Below, in pieces: positions 1-7,110 of a stretch of 46,154 nt of DNA. Origin of the DNA: DAOTXR01 sp034435375 (GTDB lineage Bacteria > Chloroflexota > Anaerolineae > Aggregatilineales > UBA3940); NCBI GenBank assembly GCA_034435375.1, contig DAOTXR010000054.1, positions 1 to 46,154 on the forward strand. The letters are read 5' to 3'. Positions within the stretch are counted from its first letter, which is position 1, and each line of letters starts with the position of its first letter. The translations under genes and the position numbers were made by a program. The notes under the pieces were generated by a model. It ran no database searches and was not told the DNA's origin. It saw only the letters and a program-made list of their open reading frames with translations.

Positions 1-41
1 GGCCAGGCTGCCGCGCTACACAGTACGCGACGAGGTGGGCA

Positions 42-803
42 GTGGAACACCACGCAATGCGCCTGCAAGCAGGCGCCGTCTCGCATACGGGCCATGTGCG
101 ACAGACCAACGAGGACGCGGTGGGGGTTTTCAAGCGGCTCCGCAGCCCGCTGTGGCGGGGCCTGCCTCCCCTGTTTGTGCTGGCCGATGGCATGGGCGGC
201 CATCAATCTGGCGAGGTAGCCAGCCATCTGGCTGTAAACACCGCTCGCTCCGCCTTTGTGAGGGAGGTCAAAGGCGCCCTGCCGCCTGACGCTCTGTGCC
301 GGGCTGTGATGGCAGCCAACCAGGTCGTACACGCCAGGGCAACCAGCGCCGAAGCGCTGGCCGGAATGGGGACAACGCTGGTGGCGGCCACCATGGACAG
401 ACAGTCGCTGTACGTCGCCAGCGTCGGCGACAGCCGCGCCTACCGGGTGAGCGGCAAGGCGGTCCATCTGTTGACCCACGATCACTCGCTGGCTGCCGAA
501 CGGGAGCGGCTGGGCCTGGCCTCTGCTGAGGAATTGGAGTGCGGCGCTGGGCGCAACGTCTTGACACGTTCCATAGGCCGGAGCGATAGCGTCGAAGTGG
601 ACCTGGTTGAGGCTCCCTGGCTGCCCGGCGACGTGCTGGTGCTGTGCTCCGATGGACTGTGGGGGTTTGTGACCGAGGAGCAGATGCAGGAGGCAGTGCA
701 ACCGCTGGCCCCGCAGGCGGCTGCCCACCAGCTGATCGAGATGGCGCTGGCCAACCAATCAACCGATAACGTCAGTGCTGTGGTCGTGCGACGTGTGAGA
801 TAG
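42..803 (+). CDS. PP2C-family serine/threonine protein phosphatase
   Basis: Metal-dependent protein phosphatase that removes phosphate from Ser/Thr residues in the cytoplasm, usually opposing a Hanks-type kinase. The family motifs appear in order: VRQTNED (residues 19-25), ADGMGGH (48-54), GMGTT, GDSRAY, CSDGLWG and TDNVS near the C-terminus. The Asp residues of these motifs are the expected Mn/Mg ligands. At 253 residues it is a stand-alone catalytic domain with no membrane segment. The start is uncertain: GTG at 42 has a purine-rich GAGGTGG just upstream (3 nt spacing), while ATG at 57 begins exactly at the domain. The reading frame stays open to the window edge, so an upstream partner such as a kinase may lie just outside. 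Function is confident from motifs; the target is unknown. Confidence 0.93.
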   Translation: MEHHAMRLQAGAVSHTGHVRQTNEDAVGVFKRLRSPLWRGLPPLFVLADGMGGHQSGEVASHLAVNTARSAFVREVKGALPPDALCRAVMAANQVVHARATSAEALAGMGTTLVAATMDRQSLYVASVGDSRAYRVSGKAVHLLTHDHSLAAERERLGLASAEELECGAGRNVLTRSIGRSDSVEVDLVEAPWLPGDVLVLCSDGLWGFVTEEQMQEAVQPLAPQAAAHQLIEMALANQSTDNVSAVVVRRVR

Positions 804-851
804 GGCCTCTTGCCTTTCTCCTCCGATCAGGCTGGGGTGGCCTGTCCAGGA

Positions 852-881
852 TTGGTGCCGCCCCTCTCAATGCGCTACAAT
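852..881 (+). promoter_or_regulatory. Candidate sigma70 promoter for the anchored coiled-coil protein
   Basis: TTGGTG, an 18-nt spacer and TACAAT lie just upstream of the gene starting at 919. The -10 is good and the -35 is weak (3 of 6), so this is a moderate candidate. Confidence 0.4.
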
Positions 882-918
882 GCTACCCTATTGGTTTTTC
901 GTGTGCAGGAGGTGTGTT

Positions 919-1839
919 ATGGAAGGCCAGCGCCGGCGTCTCCCCAGCTTGGCAGCGATCCTCGCCTGGCTGGGAGTGATCGGGACGATCCTGGGAATCG
1001 TGGGGTTCTTCATCAGCGACCTGCCCAACCTGCTCCATCCGGGGCCTCAGGGCCTGCGGGAGGAGGACATCGTCGCCACGCTGATTGCCCTGCAGAGCGG
1101 CAAAGACGAGGCCGAGCTGCAACTTACCCAAATCGCGGTGGCCAACCTGGAGGCGGCCAACCTCTCGACGCGGCAGGCGCTGGACCAGCAGCAGGCTGAC
1201 CTTCAGAGCACCCTGGGCGCCATTCAGGCCGAGCGGGAGGCCCTGGTGGCGACCAGCAACGCCGTTGCAGCCATGACGGCCACCCAGGCCGCGCTGGACG
1301 CCGTGGTCACCCAGGCTGCCCTGGACGCCGCAGCCACCCAGGCCGCGCTGGCCCAGATGACGCCGACAGCTACCCCGACTCCCACGGAGACGCCGACGCC
1401 GGTCCTGGTCGTCGATCACCGCTCGCTGATCTCGGCGCAGGTGGCGGCTGATCCCAGCGGGCTGGCGTTCAGCGTGCAGGTGGCTCAGGCGATCCCGGCT
1501 CAGCCGGAAGAGGGGCTGGCTTACGTGTGGTCGCTGGACACCGATCGCAATCCGGCCACTGGGACTTCCCTCCAGGACATCGGCGTGGACATGCGGGTGG
1601 CGGTGCAGTTCAGCGCGGGAACGTGGGTCGGCACGGTGAGAAGCATCCAGGCCGACGGCGCGGCAGGCGAGCCGTTTTTCTTTGTCGATGTTACGTCCGG
1701 GGGGGCAGCCCTGACCGCCGTTCTTGACCCGGCGATGCTGGGTCTGCCGGCCAGCTTTGACTGGGTGGCTCGCACCGAGCTGGGCGATCAAGCCTATTCG
1801 TTCTTCCCGCAGAGCGGCCATATGGCCTTCGGGGATTGA
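919..1839 (+). CDS. Membrane-anchored coiled-coil protein with Thr-Pro linker and C-terminal beta domain
   Basis: Not a family I recognise. The ATG at 919 has AGGAGGT at 907-913 with 5 nt spacing, so this start is preferred to any upstream codon. The 306-residue protein has one hydrophobic segment near residues 14-33, then a long Ala/Gln/Leu-rich coiled-coil region with a repeated TQAALDA pattern (about 65-145), a Thr-Pro-rich linker (about 147-165), and a C-terminal domain of about 140 residues. That domain contains a WSLDTDRNPATG stretch and alternating hydrophobic residues suggesting a beta-sandwich outside the membrane. The layout fits an extracytoplasmic sensor or surface protein tethered to the membrane. 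A terminator follows directly, so it is probably monocistronic. No enzymatic motif is visible. Confidence 0.8.
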   Translation: MEGQRRRLPSLAAILAWLGVIGTILGIVGFFISDLPNLLHPGPQGLREEDIVATLIALQSGKDEAELQLTQIAVANLEAANLSTRQALDQQQADLQSTLGAIQAEREALVATSNAVAAMTATQAALDAVVTQAALDAAATQAALAQMTPTATPTPTETPTPVLVVDHRSLISAQVAADPSGLAFSVQVAQAIPAQPEEGLAYVWSLDTDRNPATGTSLQDIGVDMRVAVQFSAGTWVGTVRSIQADGAAGEPFFFVDVTSGGAALTAVLDPAMLGLPASFDWVARTELGDQAYSFFPQSGHMAFGD

Positions 1840-1866
1840 TGGACGAGAGCAGTCAAGTAGCGATGA

Positions 1867-1896
1867 GGACCCGCCCGAATGGCGGGTCTCTGTTTT
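1867..1896 (+). terminator. Rho-independent terminator
   Basis: GACCCGCC (1868-1875), loop CGAAT and GGCGGGTC (1881-1888) form a perfect 8-bp GC-rich stem, followed by TCTGTTTT. It closes the preceding gene and isolates it from the LacI locus. Confidence 0.85.
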
Positions 1897-2023
1897 GAGG
1901 CGTCCGGGCTGAAGTGCGTCGATAGCCCCCAGGGGGCCAAGGTTGCCCCTGGTGCGCCTGCGTCGTCCCTGTAAAGGGGCGGGATTCCCCTGAACTGTCG
2001 TGCTATCAAGCGCCGCCAAACTC

Positions 2024-2052
2024 TTGACGCCAAGTCAGATTCATTATATGAT
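2024..2052 (+). promoter_or_regulatory. Strong sigma70-type promoter P1 of the sugar-uptake locus
   Basis: TTGACG (2024-2029), a 17-nt spacer and TATGAT (2047-2052). Each hexamer is one mismatch from consensus. Predicted transcription start is near 2059, inside the palindrome at 2056-2069. Confidence 0.75.
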
Positions 2053-2055
2053 TTT

Positions 2056-2069
2056 TGAGAGCGCTCCCA
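2056..2069 (+). promoter_or_regulatory. LacI-family operator overlapping the start of transcription
   Basis: TGAGAGCGCTCCCA is a 14-nt palindrome with one imperfect pair. It has the central GAGCGCTC typical of LacI-type operators such as the CebR site of actinobacteria. It lies directly after the -10 of P1, where a bound repressor would block initiation, and about 215 nt upstream of the LacI-family gene. That this protein binds it is inference. Confidence 0.75.
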
Positions 2070-2198
2070 TAAATTGCTGCTGTATAGGCGTTGGCTACGG
2101 GTAGGGAGCACATTTGAAGCGTTCGCGGCGAAATCTCCTTTTGGGAGGGAATAGGATCGACAGCAAGGTGGCTGGCCGCGGCAAATGACCTCAGGACC

Positions 2199-2227
2199 TT
2201 GACAAGTGCCGCGCTTTGCTGTTTAGT
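2199..2227 (+). promoter_or_regulatory. Second promoter P2 for the LacI-type regulator operon
   Basis: A consensus TTGACA (2199-2204), a 17-nt spacer and TTTAGT (2222-2227, 4 of 6). Predicted start is near 2234, about 50 nt before the regulator start codon at 2285. The -10 overlaps the first GTTTAGT repeat. Confidence 0.55.
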
Positions 2228-2265
2228 GTTAATGTAAAACTAAACAAGAATGGAACATGTTTAGT
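2221..2265 (+). repeat. Three copies of GTTTAGT/ACTAAAC around P2
   Basis: GTTTAGT at 2221-2227, its inverted copy ACTAAAC at 2239-2245, and GTTTAGT again at 2259-2265. The first two form an inverted repeat over the P2 -10 and start. They may be operator half-sites for a second regulator, since their sequence differs from the GAGCGCTC operator at P1. Confidence 0.55.
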
Positions 2266-2284
2266 AAATAATGCCGAGGGCGCG

Positions 2285-3310
2285 TTGGCCACGATTCGAG
2301 AAGTAGCACGCAAGGCCGGAGTCTCAATCGGCACGGTATCCCGGGCTTTGAACAACAAGGCGGGGGTCAGTGAAAAAAGGAGACAACACGTTCTCGCCGT
2401 GGCCCAGGAGCTGGGGTACGTTGCCAGGCGTACCAGACCTTCCCTTCCAGAAGTCACCCATCTGGGCCTGTTGATCCGACCGACAGGGCAAGCTTTAATC
2501 GCCGACCCTTTTTATGGGGTGATGTTCCATGCCACGGAACAGTATTGCAACCAGTTGCAGATCAACCTCTCTTTTGGCGTGCTGGACATCTTCAACGGGC
2601 AATTTCGCTCTCTGCCGGCCATGGCGAACGACGATCGCATTGGCGGACTGATCCTGGTGGGAGCCATGCCTATCGAGGTTGTGGAGAGGTTGCAGACCGT
2701 GATGCGCGTGCCGGTCGTTCTGGTGGATAACTGTTACCCCCAATGTGCCTGGGACTCGATCATGACTGACAATCTGTACGGCGCTTATCTGGCAACAGAA
2801 CACATGATCTCGAAGGGGCATCGTTCCATCGGCATGATCAGCGGCCCCAGCCATCCCAGCATTGTCGAACGGGAGGCAGGCTACACCCAGGCCCTTCAAC
2901 AGCACGGTCTCATCCCTACCATAGTCAGGACGCCCGATCTGACGCCCGCGGATGGAGAGCAAGGGGTGCTTGAGCTGCTCCGACAGGCCCCCCAGGTGAC
3001 GGCGATCTTCTGCTCGAACGACAACCAGGCCGCCGGGGCGTTGGTGAAGCTTCAGCGCTTAGGGTTCAAAGTGCCCGATGATTTCTCCCTGGTGGGGTTT
3101 GACGGCATCAATATTATCCACTTCACCTCGCCGCCGATCACGACGATCTACGTGGACCGGATCGCGATGGGGCAGCTGGCGGCGGAATTGTTGCTGGGCC
3201 GTATCCTGAATCCCGAGCGAGCCGTTATTAAAACGATCATTGGGGTGAGGCTGATCGAGCGGGCTTCGGTCTCTTCTCCACGTACTCATGCCATCGCAGT
3301 TGCAGGATGA
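2285..3310 (+). CDS. LacI-family transcriptional regulator
   Basis: DNA-binding sugar-responsive regulator, probably the local repressor of the importer and mannosidase genes. The first 50 residues (ATIREVARKAGVS, then GTVSRALN) are the classic LacI helix-turn-helix and hinge helix; the remainder is a periplasmic-binding-protein-like effector domain with the usual VVLVDN, SDN-like CSNDNQAA and LVGFDG segments. I place the start at TTG 2285 because GAGGG lies 4 nt upstream, the protein then begins at the canonical LacI N-terminus, and the upstream in-frame TTG at 2216 lies inside promoter P2. The length of 341 residues is normal. The importer gene starts 13 nt after the stop, so the regulator is probably co-transcribed with it. 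The effector cannot be read from sequence; a manno-oligosaccharide is inferred from the neighbours. Confidence 0.92.
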   Translation: MATIREVARKAGVSIGTVSRALNNKAGVSEKRRQHVLAVAQELGYVARRTRPSLPEVTHLGLLIRPTGQALIADPFYGVMFHATEQYCNQLQINLSFGVLDIFNGQFRSLPAMANDDRIGGLILVGAMPIEVVERLQTVMRVPVVLVDNCYPQCAWDSIMTDNLYGAYLATEHMISKGHRSIGMISGPSHPSIVEREAGYTQALQQHGLIPTIVRTPDLTPADGEQGVLELLRQAPQVTAIFCSNDNQAAGALVKLQRLGFKVPDDFSLVGFDGINIIHFTSPPITTIYVDRIAMGQLAAELLLGRILNPERAVIKTIIGVRLIERASVSSPRTHAIAVAG

Positions 3311-3323
3311 GGAGGGAAAGATT

Positions 3324-4250
3324 ATGGCAGCGACTCTCGCCAGAGTACGGCCCCGTGGCTCACTAGCGCGTCGGGAGACGGCGGCTTTCTATGCCTTTAT
3401 TGCGCCGTGGCTGATCGGCTTTCTGGCCTTCACGCTTTACCCCATGGCGGCCTCGGCCTATTACAGCCTGACCGTGTACAACGTGGTGAACATCGAGTTC
3501 GTCGGCTTGGCTAACTACAAAGAGCTACTCGCCGACGAACTGTTCTATAAGTCGCTGTGGGTGACGGCCAAGTATGCCTTTGTCAGCGTGCCGCTCAACA
3601 TCGCGGCGGCTCTAGCCGTAGCGATCTTGCTCAACCAAAAGGTGCCTCTGCTGTCCTTCTGGCGCACCATCTACTATTTGCCCTCCATTATCTCAGGGGT
3701 GGCGGTCGCTTTTCTGTGGCAGTTCGTCCTGAATCCCGCCTACGGGATTTTCAACAACTTCATCTTCGCGCCGCTCGGCATCGAAGGTCCACGGTGGTTC
3801 TGGTCTGAAACGTGGGTCATTCCCTCCTACTGGATCATGGGATTGTGGTCCATCGGGGGGTCGATGGTCATCTACCTGGCCGGGCTTCAGGGGGTGCCCA
3901 CGGTGCTGTACGAGTCGGCCCAGATCGACGGGGCCAATGCCTGGCAACGGTTCAGACACATCACCCTCCCCATGATCTCCCCGGTCATTCTGTTCACCTT
4001 TATCACCAACATGATCTTTACCCTACAGATTTTCACCCAGGTCTTCGTGATCTCAGAGGGGGGACGCGGGGGGCCTAACTACGCCTCCCTGGTCTACGTG
4101 CTCTACCTGTTCATCAACGCTTTCCGCTGGTTCCGTTTCGGCTATGCTTCGGCAATGGCCTGGGTGCTGTTTGTTGTCATGATCCTGCTCACCATCTTGA
4201 TGCTGCGGGCTTCGCGCAACCTGGTCTATTATGAAGCCCCCGGTGGGTAA
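3324..4250 (+). CDS. Carbohydrate ABC transporter permease, MalF/UgpA type
   Basis: One of two membrane subunits of a sugar importer. The protein has six predicted membrane segments, the first near AAFYAFIAPWLIGF, and the family EAA loop at about residues 197-217 (ESAQIDGANAWQRF, then ITLP), which docks on the ATPase. ATG 3324 has GGAGGG at 3311-3316 with 7 nt spacing; the frame is open further upstream but without a better start. The 308-residue length is usual. It follows the LacI gene and precedes the MalG-type permease. No MalK-type ATPase is encoded in the locus, so a shared ATPase elsewhere, as is common for CUT1 transporters, is likely. Confidence 0.93.
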   Translation: MAATLARVRPRGSLARRETAAFYAFIAPWLIGFLAFTLYPMAASAYYSLTVYNVVNIEFVGLANYKELLADELFYKSLWVTAKYAFVSVPLNIAAALAVAILLNQKVPLLSFWRTIYYLPSIISGVAVAFLWQFVLNPAYGIFNNFIFAPLGIEGPRWFWSETWVIPSYWIMGLWSIGGSMVIYLAGLQGVPTVLYESAQIDGANAWQRFRHITLPMISPVILFTFITNMIFTLQIFTQVFVISEGGRGGPNYASLVYVLYLFINAFRWFRFGYASAMAWVLFVVMILLTILMLRASRNLVYYEAPGG

Positions 4251-4289
4251 TCGATGGCTTCCTAGATATCTTAGGGGAGAAAAGTTACG

Positions 4290-5435
4290 ATGGCCGAACA
4301 AACTATTACGACCAGCGAAGTAGCCTCGGCTGGTAGAACGGCGGCCCTGCCCAGGTTGACGTTATGGCAGAGCAAGAAATTCCGCGAGCGTCTGACCCAG
4401 GTGGTGTCCACCATCCTCATCATGATCGGCGCAAGCATCATCATGATCCCGCTGATCTGGATGTTCGCGACTTCACTGAAGACCCAGCACACCGTCATCT
4501 CTCTTCCGCCGGACTTTATCCCGCGGCAATCCCAGAAGGTTGAGATTAACGGCGAAGAGCTGTTTCTGTACGATGTGAACATCGATGGCAAGACGCTGGT
4601 GCTGGCGGCCGTGGAGCTGGACCCGGTTCGGAGCGTGTTTGTGGATCCCGACAATCCCGACCAGGTGTACTACGCTCCAGCCGACCAGGCCGTCAAACAC
4701 AAGCAGATCGTGCCTCACTGGGAGAACTATGTCGAGGTCTGGAACTTTGCCGCCTCGCCCTTCTCCTCGTTCATGCTGAATACCGTCAAGTATGCCTTGA
4801 TCGCGGTCTTCGGCGAGGTGTTGAGTTGCTCGTTGGTGGCCTATGGGTTTGCTCGCATGCGCGCCCCTGGCAAGAACATTCTCTTTATGGTGCTGTTGGG
4901 GACCATGATGTTGCCCACGGCGGTCACCATGATTCCCTCCTACATCCTGTTTACAGAATACATTCCAAACTTTTTGAGCGCTCTCACCGGCGCCAAGATT
5001 GAGCTGGCCGACACCTGGTGGCCCCTGCTGATCCCCAAATTCTTCGGCAGCGCCTACTTGATCTTCCTGGTGCGGCAGTTTTACATGACCATTCCCCACG
5101 ACTACGACGACGCGGCCCGCATCGATGGCTGTGGGTTCTTCCAGACCTGGTGGCGCATCATCATCCCGATGTCTCGCCCCGTCCTGACCGCCATTGCCAT
5201 CCTCTCGTTTATGTACCACTGGAACGACTACATGATGCCGATGATCTACCTGAACTCGACGAACAAACTGCCGTTGTCCGTCGGGCTGGCCAACTTCCAG
5301 GAGGCTTTCGGCGGCACGCCCTGGCACTTGATGATGGCCGGTTCGATAATCTCCGTTCTGCCGCTGATCATCATCTTCTTCCTGCTGAACCGTTACTTTG
5401 TGCAGGGCATCGTCGTCAGCGGCGTCAAGGGATAG
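4290..5435 (+). CDS. Carbohydrate ABC transporter permease, MalG type with an extra domain
   Basis: Second membrane subunit of the importer. The EAA loop is at about residues 271-293 (DAARIDGCGFFQ, then IIIP) and the C-terminus ends in the GIVVSGVKG form typical of MalG relatives. At 381 residues it is about 80-100 longer than usual. The excess is mostly an insertion at about residues 79-138 between the first and second membrane segments, rich in alternating hydrophobic and charged residues and NP/DP turns, which reads as a small beta domain facing outside. ATG 4290 has GGGGAG about 10 nt upstream. Such a loop could contact the binding lipoprotein. Permease assignment is firm; the role of the insertion is inference. 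Confidence 0.93.
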   Translation: MAEQTITTSEVASAGRTAALPRLTLWQSKKFRERLTQVVSTILIMIGASIIMIPLIWMFATSLKTQHTVISLPPDFIPRQSQKVEINGEELFLYDVNIDGKTLVLAAVELDPVRSVFVDPDNPDQVYYAPADQAVKHKQIVPHWENYVEVWNFAASPFSSFMLNTVKYALIAVFGEVLSCSLVAYGFARMRAPGKNILFMVLLGTMMLPTAVTMIPSYILFTEYIPNFLSALTGAKIELADTWWPLLIPKFFGSAYLIFLVRQFYMTIPHDYDDAARIDGCGFFQTWWRIIIPMSRPVLTAIAILSFMYHWNDYMMPMIYLNSTNKLPLSVGLANFQEAFGGTPWHLMMAGSIISVLPLIIIFFLLNRYFVQGIVVSGVKG

Positions 5436-5496
5436 CCCTCCTTCTGGAGGCGCATCCCTGGTAGGTCGTCAGCCGTGCGGCCGAAAGAGTTTTCAG

Positions 5497-5522
5497 TTGA
5501 GCTTGTAACTCACAAGACTCAA
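5497..5522 (+). promoter_or_regulatory. Stem-loop in the leader of the binding-protein gene
   Basis: TTGAGCTTGT (5497-5506) pairs with ACAAG and CTCAA (5512-5522) around loop AACTC, with one bulged A. It runs into AAGGAGGTG at 5521-5529. In-frame after it is a short reading frame (ATG 5545, 15 codons, stop TAA 5590-5592) whose stop touches the AAGGAG ribosome-binding site of the binding protein. This may be an mRNA-stabilising or translational-control element; function is inferred. Confidence 0.4.
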
Positions 5523-5606
5523 GGAGGTGAACAAGCGCCGAGAAATGCCAGACATTGCAACACCCATATGGTTACCTTTTAGGAAAGTCTAAGGAGTGAG
5601 AACCCA

Positions 5607-7028
5607 ATGAAGAGCAAACTGTTCCTTTTGTTGCTGGTCATCGTGCTCGCCTTGTCGGCATGTGGCCCGCAGGCAGCGACAGAGGAGGCTCCTGCCGCCG
5701 AGGAGCCAGCCGCCGAAGAGCCTGCTGCTGAGGAGCCAGCCGCCGAGGAGCCAGCCGCCGAGGAGCCAGCCGCCGAAGAGGCCGTCGAGGTGATCTGGTT
5801 CGTCCGCACCAACGATGTCGAGAACCCCTGGGAGCAGGACGTCGTCATCCCGGCCTTCGAAGCTGAGCATCCGAACATCAAGATCAACCTGGTCATCGTG
5901 ACCTGGGATGACTTCGACACCAAGATGCAGGCCATGATCGCCGCGGGCACGCCGCCCGACATCTGGTCGCACTGGGGCCCCAGCGGCTTTGCGGACTACG
6001 TCACGCGCGGTCTGGTGGCCGACCTGACTCCTTACATTGAACGAGACAACTACGATCTGTCCGACTTCATCCCTGAGGTGCTCGACATCTACACCATCGA
6101 TGGCAAGATCTACGGCTTGCCGATGTTGACCACCGGCTCGTTCATCTTCTACAACAAGGACCTGTTCGATGCCGCCGGCGTGGAGTATCCGCCCACCGAC
6201 TGGAGCGACACGACCTGGACCTATGACGCCTTTGTCGAGAAGTGCGGTCAACTGACGAACATCACCGACGACATGGAGACCACCACCTTCGGGTGCAACC
6301 TGGGCTTCTGGCCCAACGACTCCTATGCCTGGATGTTCGGGCAGGACCTGTACCCCGACAGCGCCTACGAGACCGGTTTTGCTGATGAGGCCTACCTGGA
6401 CTCGGAAGCTGCTATCGCGGCCTTCCAGGCTCGCCAGGACCTGGTGTGGAAACTCAACTACATGCCCGACCCGGCTCAGGTGGATGCCCTGGGCGGCGGC
6501 GACATCTTCCAGAATGGCAAGGTGGCCATGAACCTGACCGGCGGCTGGGGCTGGTGGAACTATGTCGGTCTGGAGGAGCAGTTCAACTGGGGTGTGGCCG
6601 CGCTGCCGTTCGGCGGGCCGAATCGCCGCGACGTGGTCTTCACCGACCCGTGGATGATGTCCTCCCAGACCCCGCACCCGGATGAGGCGTGGGAGTTCCT
6701 GAAGTACTTGGCCTCGGCTGAGGTGCAGCGACAGTGGATGGAACTGGTCAAGGCCCCGCCGGCGCGGATCAGCCTGGCCGAGGATTGGTACACCCTGTTC
6801 CCGACCATGACGCCCGAAGAGGTCAAGGAGCTTCATCTCGGCGCTCTCCAGTACGGTCGTGAAAGCCCCAACCACCTGCTGGTTCGCTTCGACCAGCTCA
6901 ACCAGGTGGTCAGCGCTGCTCTCGACCCTGTCTTCAACAACGAGACCACCGCCGCGGAAGCCCTGCCTGCCGCTGATGCAGAGCTGGAAGCTGCACTGCA
7001 ACAGATTCAGGCGGAGTACGGTCAGTAA
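5607..7028 (+). CDS. Sugar-binding lipoprotein of an ABC importer (extracellular solute-binding protein family 1)
   Basis: Captures the sugar outside the cell and delivers it to the two permeases encoded upstream. Residues 1-19 are a lipoprotein signal with lipobox LSAC (Cys19 predicted to be lipidated). A flexible linker of Ala-Ala-Glu-Glu-Pro units follows (about 30-58), then the binding domain beginning VEVIWFVRT. The WSHWGP and YNKDLFDAAGV segments are typical of family 1 binding proteins for oligosaccharides. Aromatic-rich stretches (GGWGWWNYVG) could line the sugar pocket. The length of 473 fits after allowing for the linker. AAGGAG at 5591-5596 lies 10 nt before ATG 5607. The gene ends at a strong stem-loop, as in other importer operons where binding protein is made in excess. 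The ligand is unknown; beta-mannosides are suggested by context. Confidence 0.94.
   Translation: MKSKLFLLLLVIVLALSACGPQAATEEAPAAEEPAAEEPAAEEPAAEEPAAEEPAAEEAVEVIWFVRTNDVENPWEQDVVIPAFEAEHPNIKINLVIVTWDDFDTKMQAMIAAGTPPDIWSHWGPSGFADYVTRGLVADLTPYIERDNYDLSDFIPEVLDIYTIDGKIYGLPMLTTGSFIFYNKDLFDAAGVEYPPTDWSDTTWTYDAFVEKCGQLTNITDDMETTTFGCNLGFWPNDSYAWMFGQDLYPDSAYETGFADEAYLDSEAAIAAFQARQDLVWKLNYMPDPAQVDALGGGDIFQNGKVAMNLTGGWGWWNYVGLEEQFNWGVAALPFGGPNRRDVVFTDPWMMSSQTPHPDEAWEFLKYLASAEVQRQWMELVKAPPARISLAEDWYTLFPTMTPEEVKELHLGALQYGRESPNHLLVRFDQLNQVVSAALDPVFNNETTAAEALPAADAELEAALQQIQAEYGQ
5694..5780 (+). repeat. In-frame 15-nt tandem repeat encoding the Ala-Glu-Glu-Pro linker
   Basis: About six copies of a GCCGCCGAGGAGCCA-like 15-mer, several identical, encode residues 30-58 of the lipoprotein. 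Near-identity of units suggests recent expansion or contraction by slippage; copy number may vary between strains. Confidence 0.9.
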
Positions 7029-7055
7029 TTCAGACCAGTAGTCGTTGACGGTGCG

Positions 7056-7086
7056 AAGGGCAGGAGGCGTATCGCCCCCTGCCCTT
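7056..7086 (+). terminator. Strong stem-loop after the binding-protein gene
   Basis: AAGGGCAGG (7056-7064) pairs with CCTGCCCTT (7078-7086), with an inner GGCG/CGCC stem around loop TAT. Only a weak U-tract (TTCCTC) follows, so it may be a partial terminator or an mRNA 3' end stabiliser. It separates the importer from the downstream genes. Confidence 0.7.
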
Positions 7087-7110
7087 CCTCATATCATCGA
7101 GAGTCCTACG

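Noticed and set aside
2113..2187. 24-codon TTG-start frame between P1 and P2
   Set aside because: A GGGAG lies upstream but the product is Arg/Gly-rich and not convincing; too short to support.
4974..4987. TTTGAGCGCTCTCA inside the MalG-type gene resembles the LacI operator
   Set aside because: It lies in coding sequence with constrained codons, has two mismatches to the site at 2056-2069, and has no promoter context.
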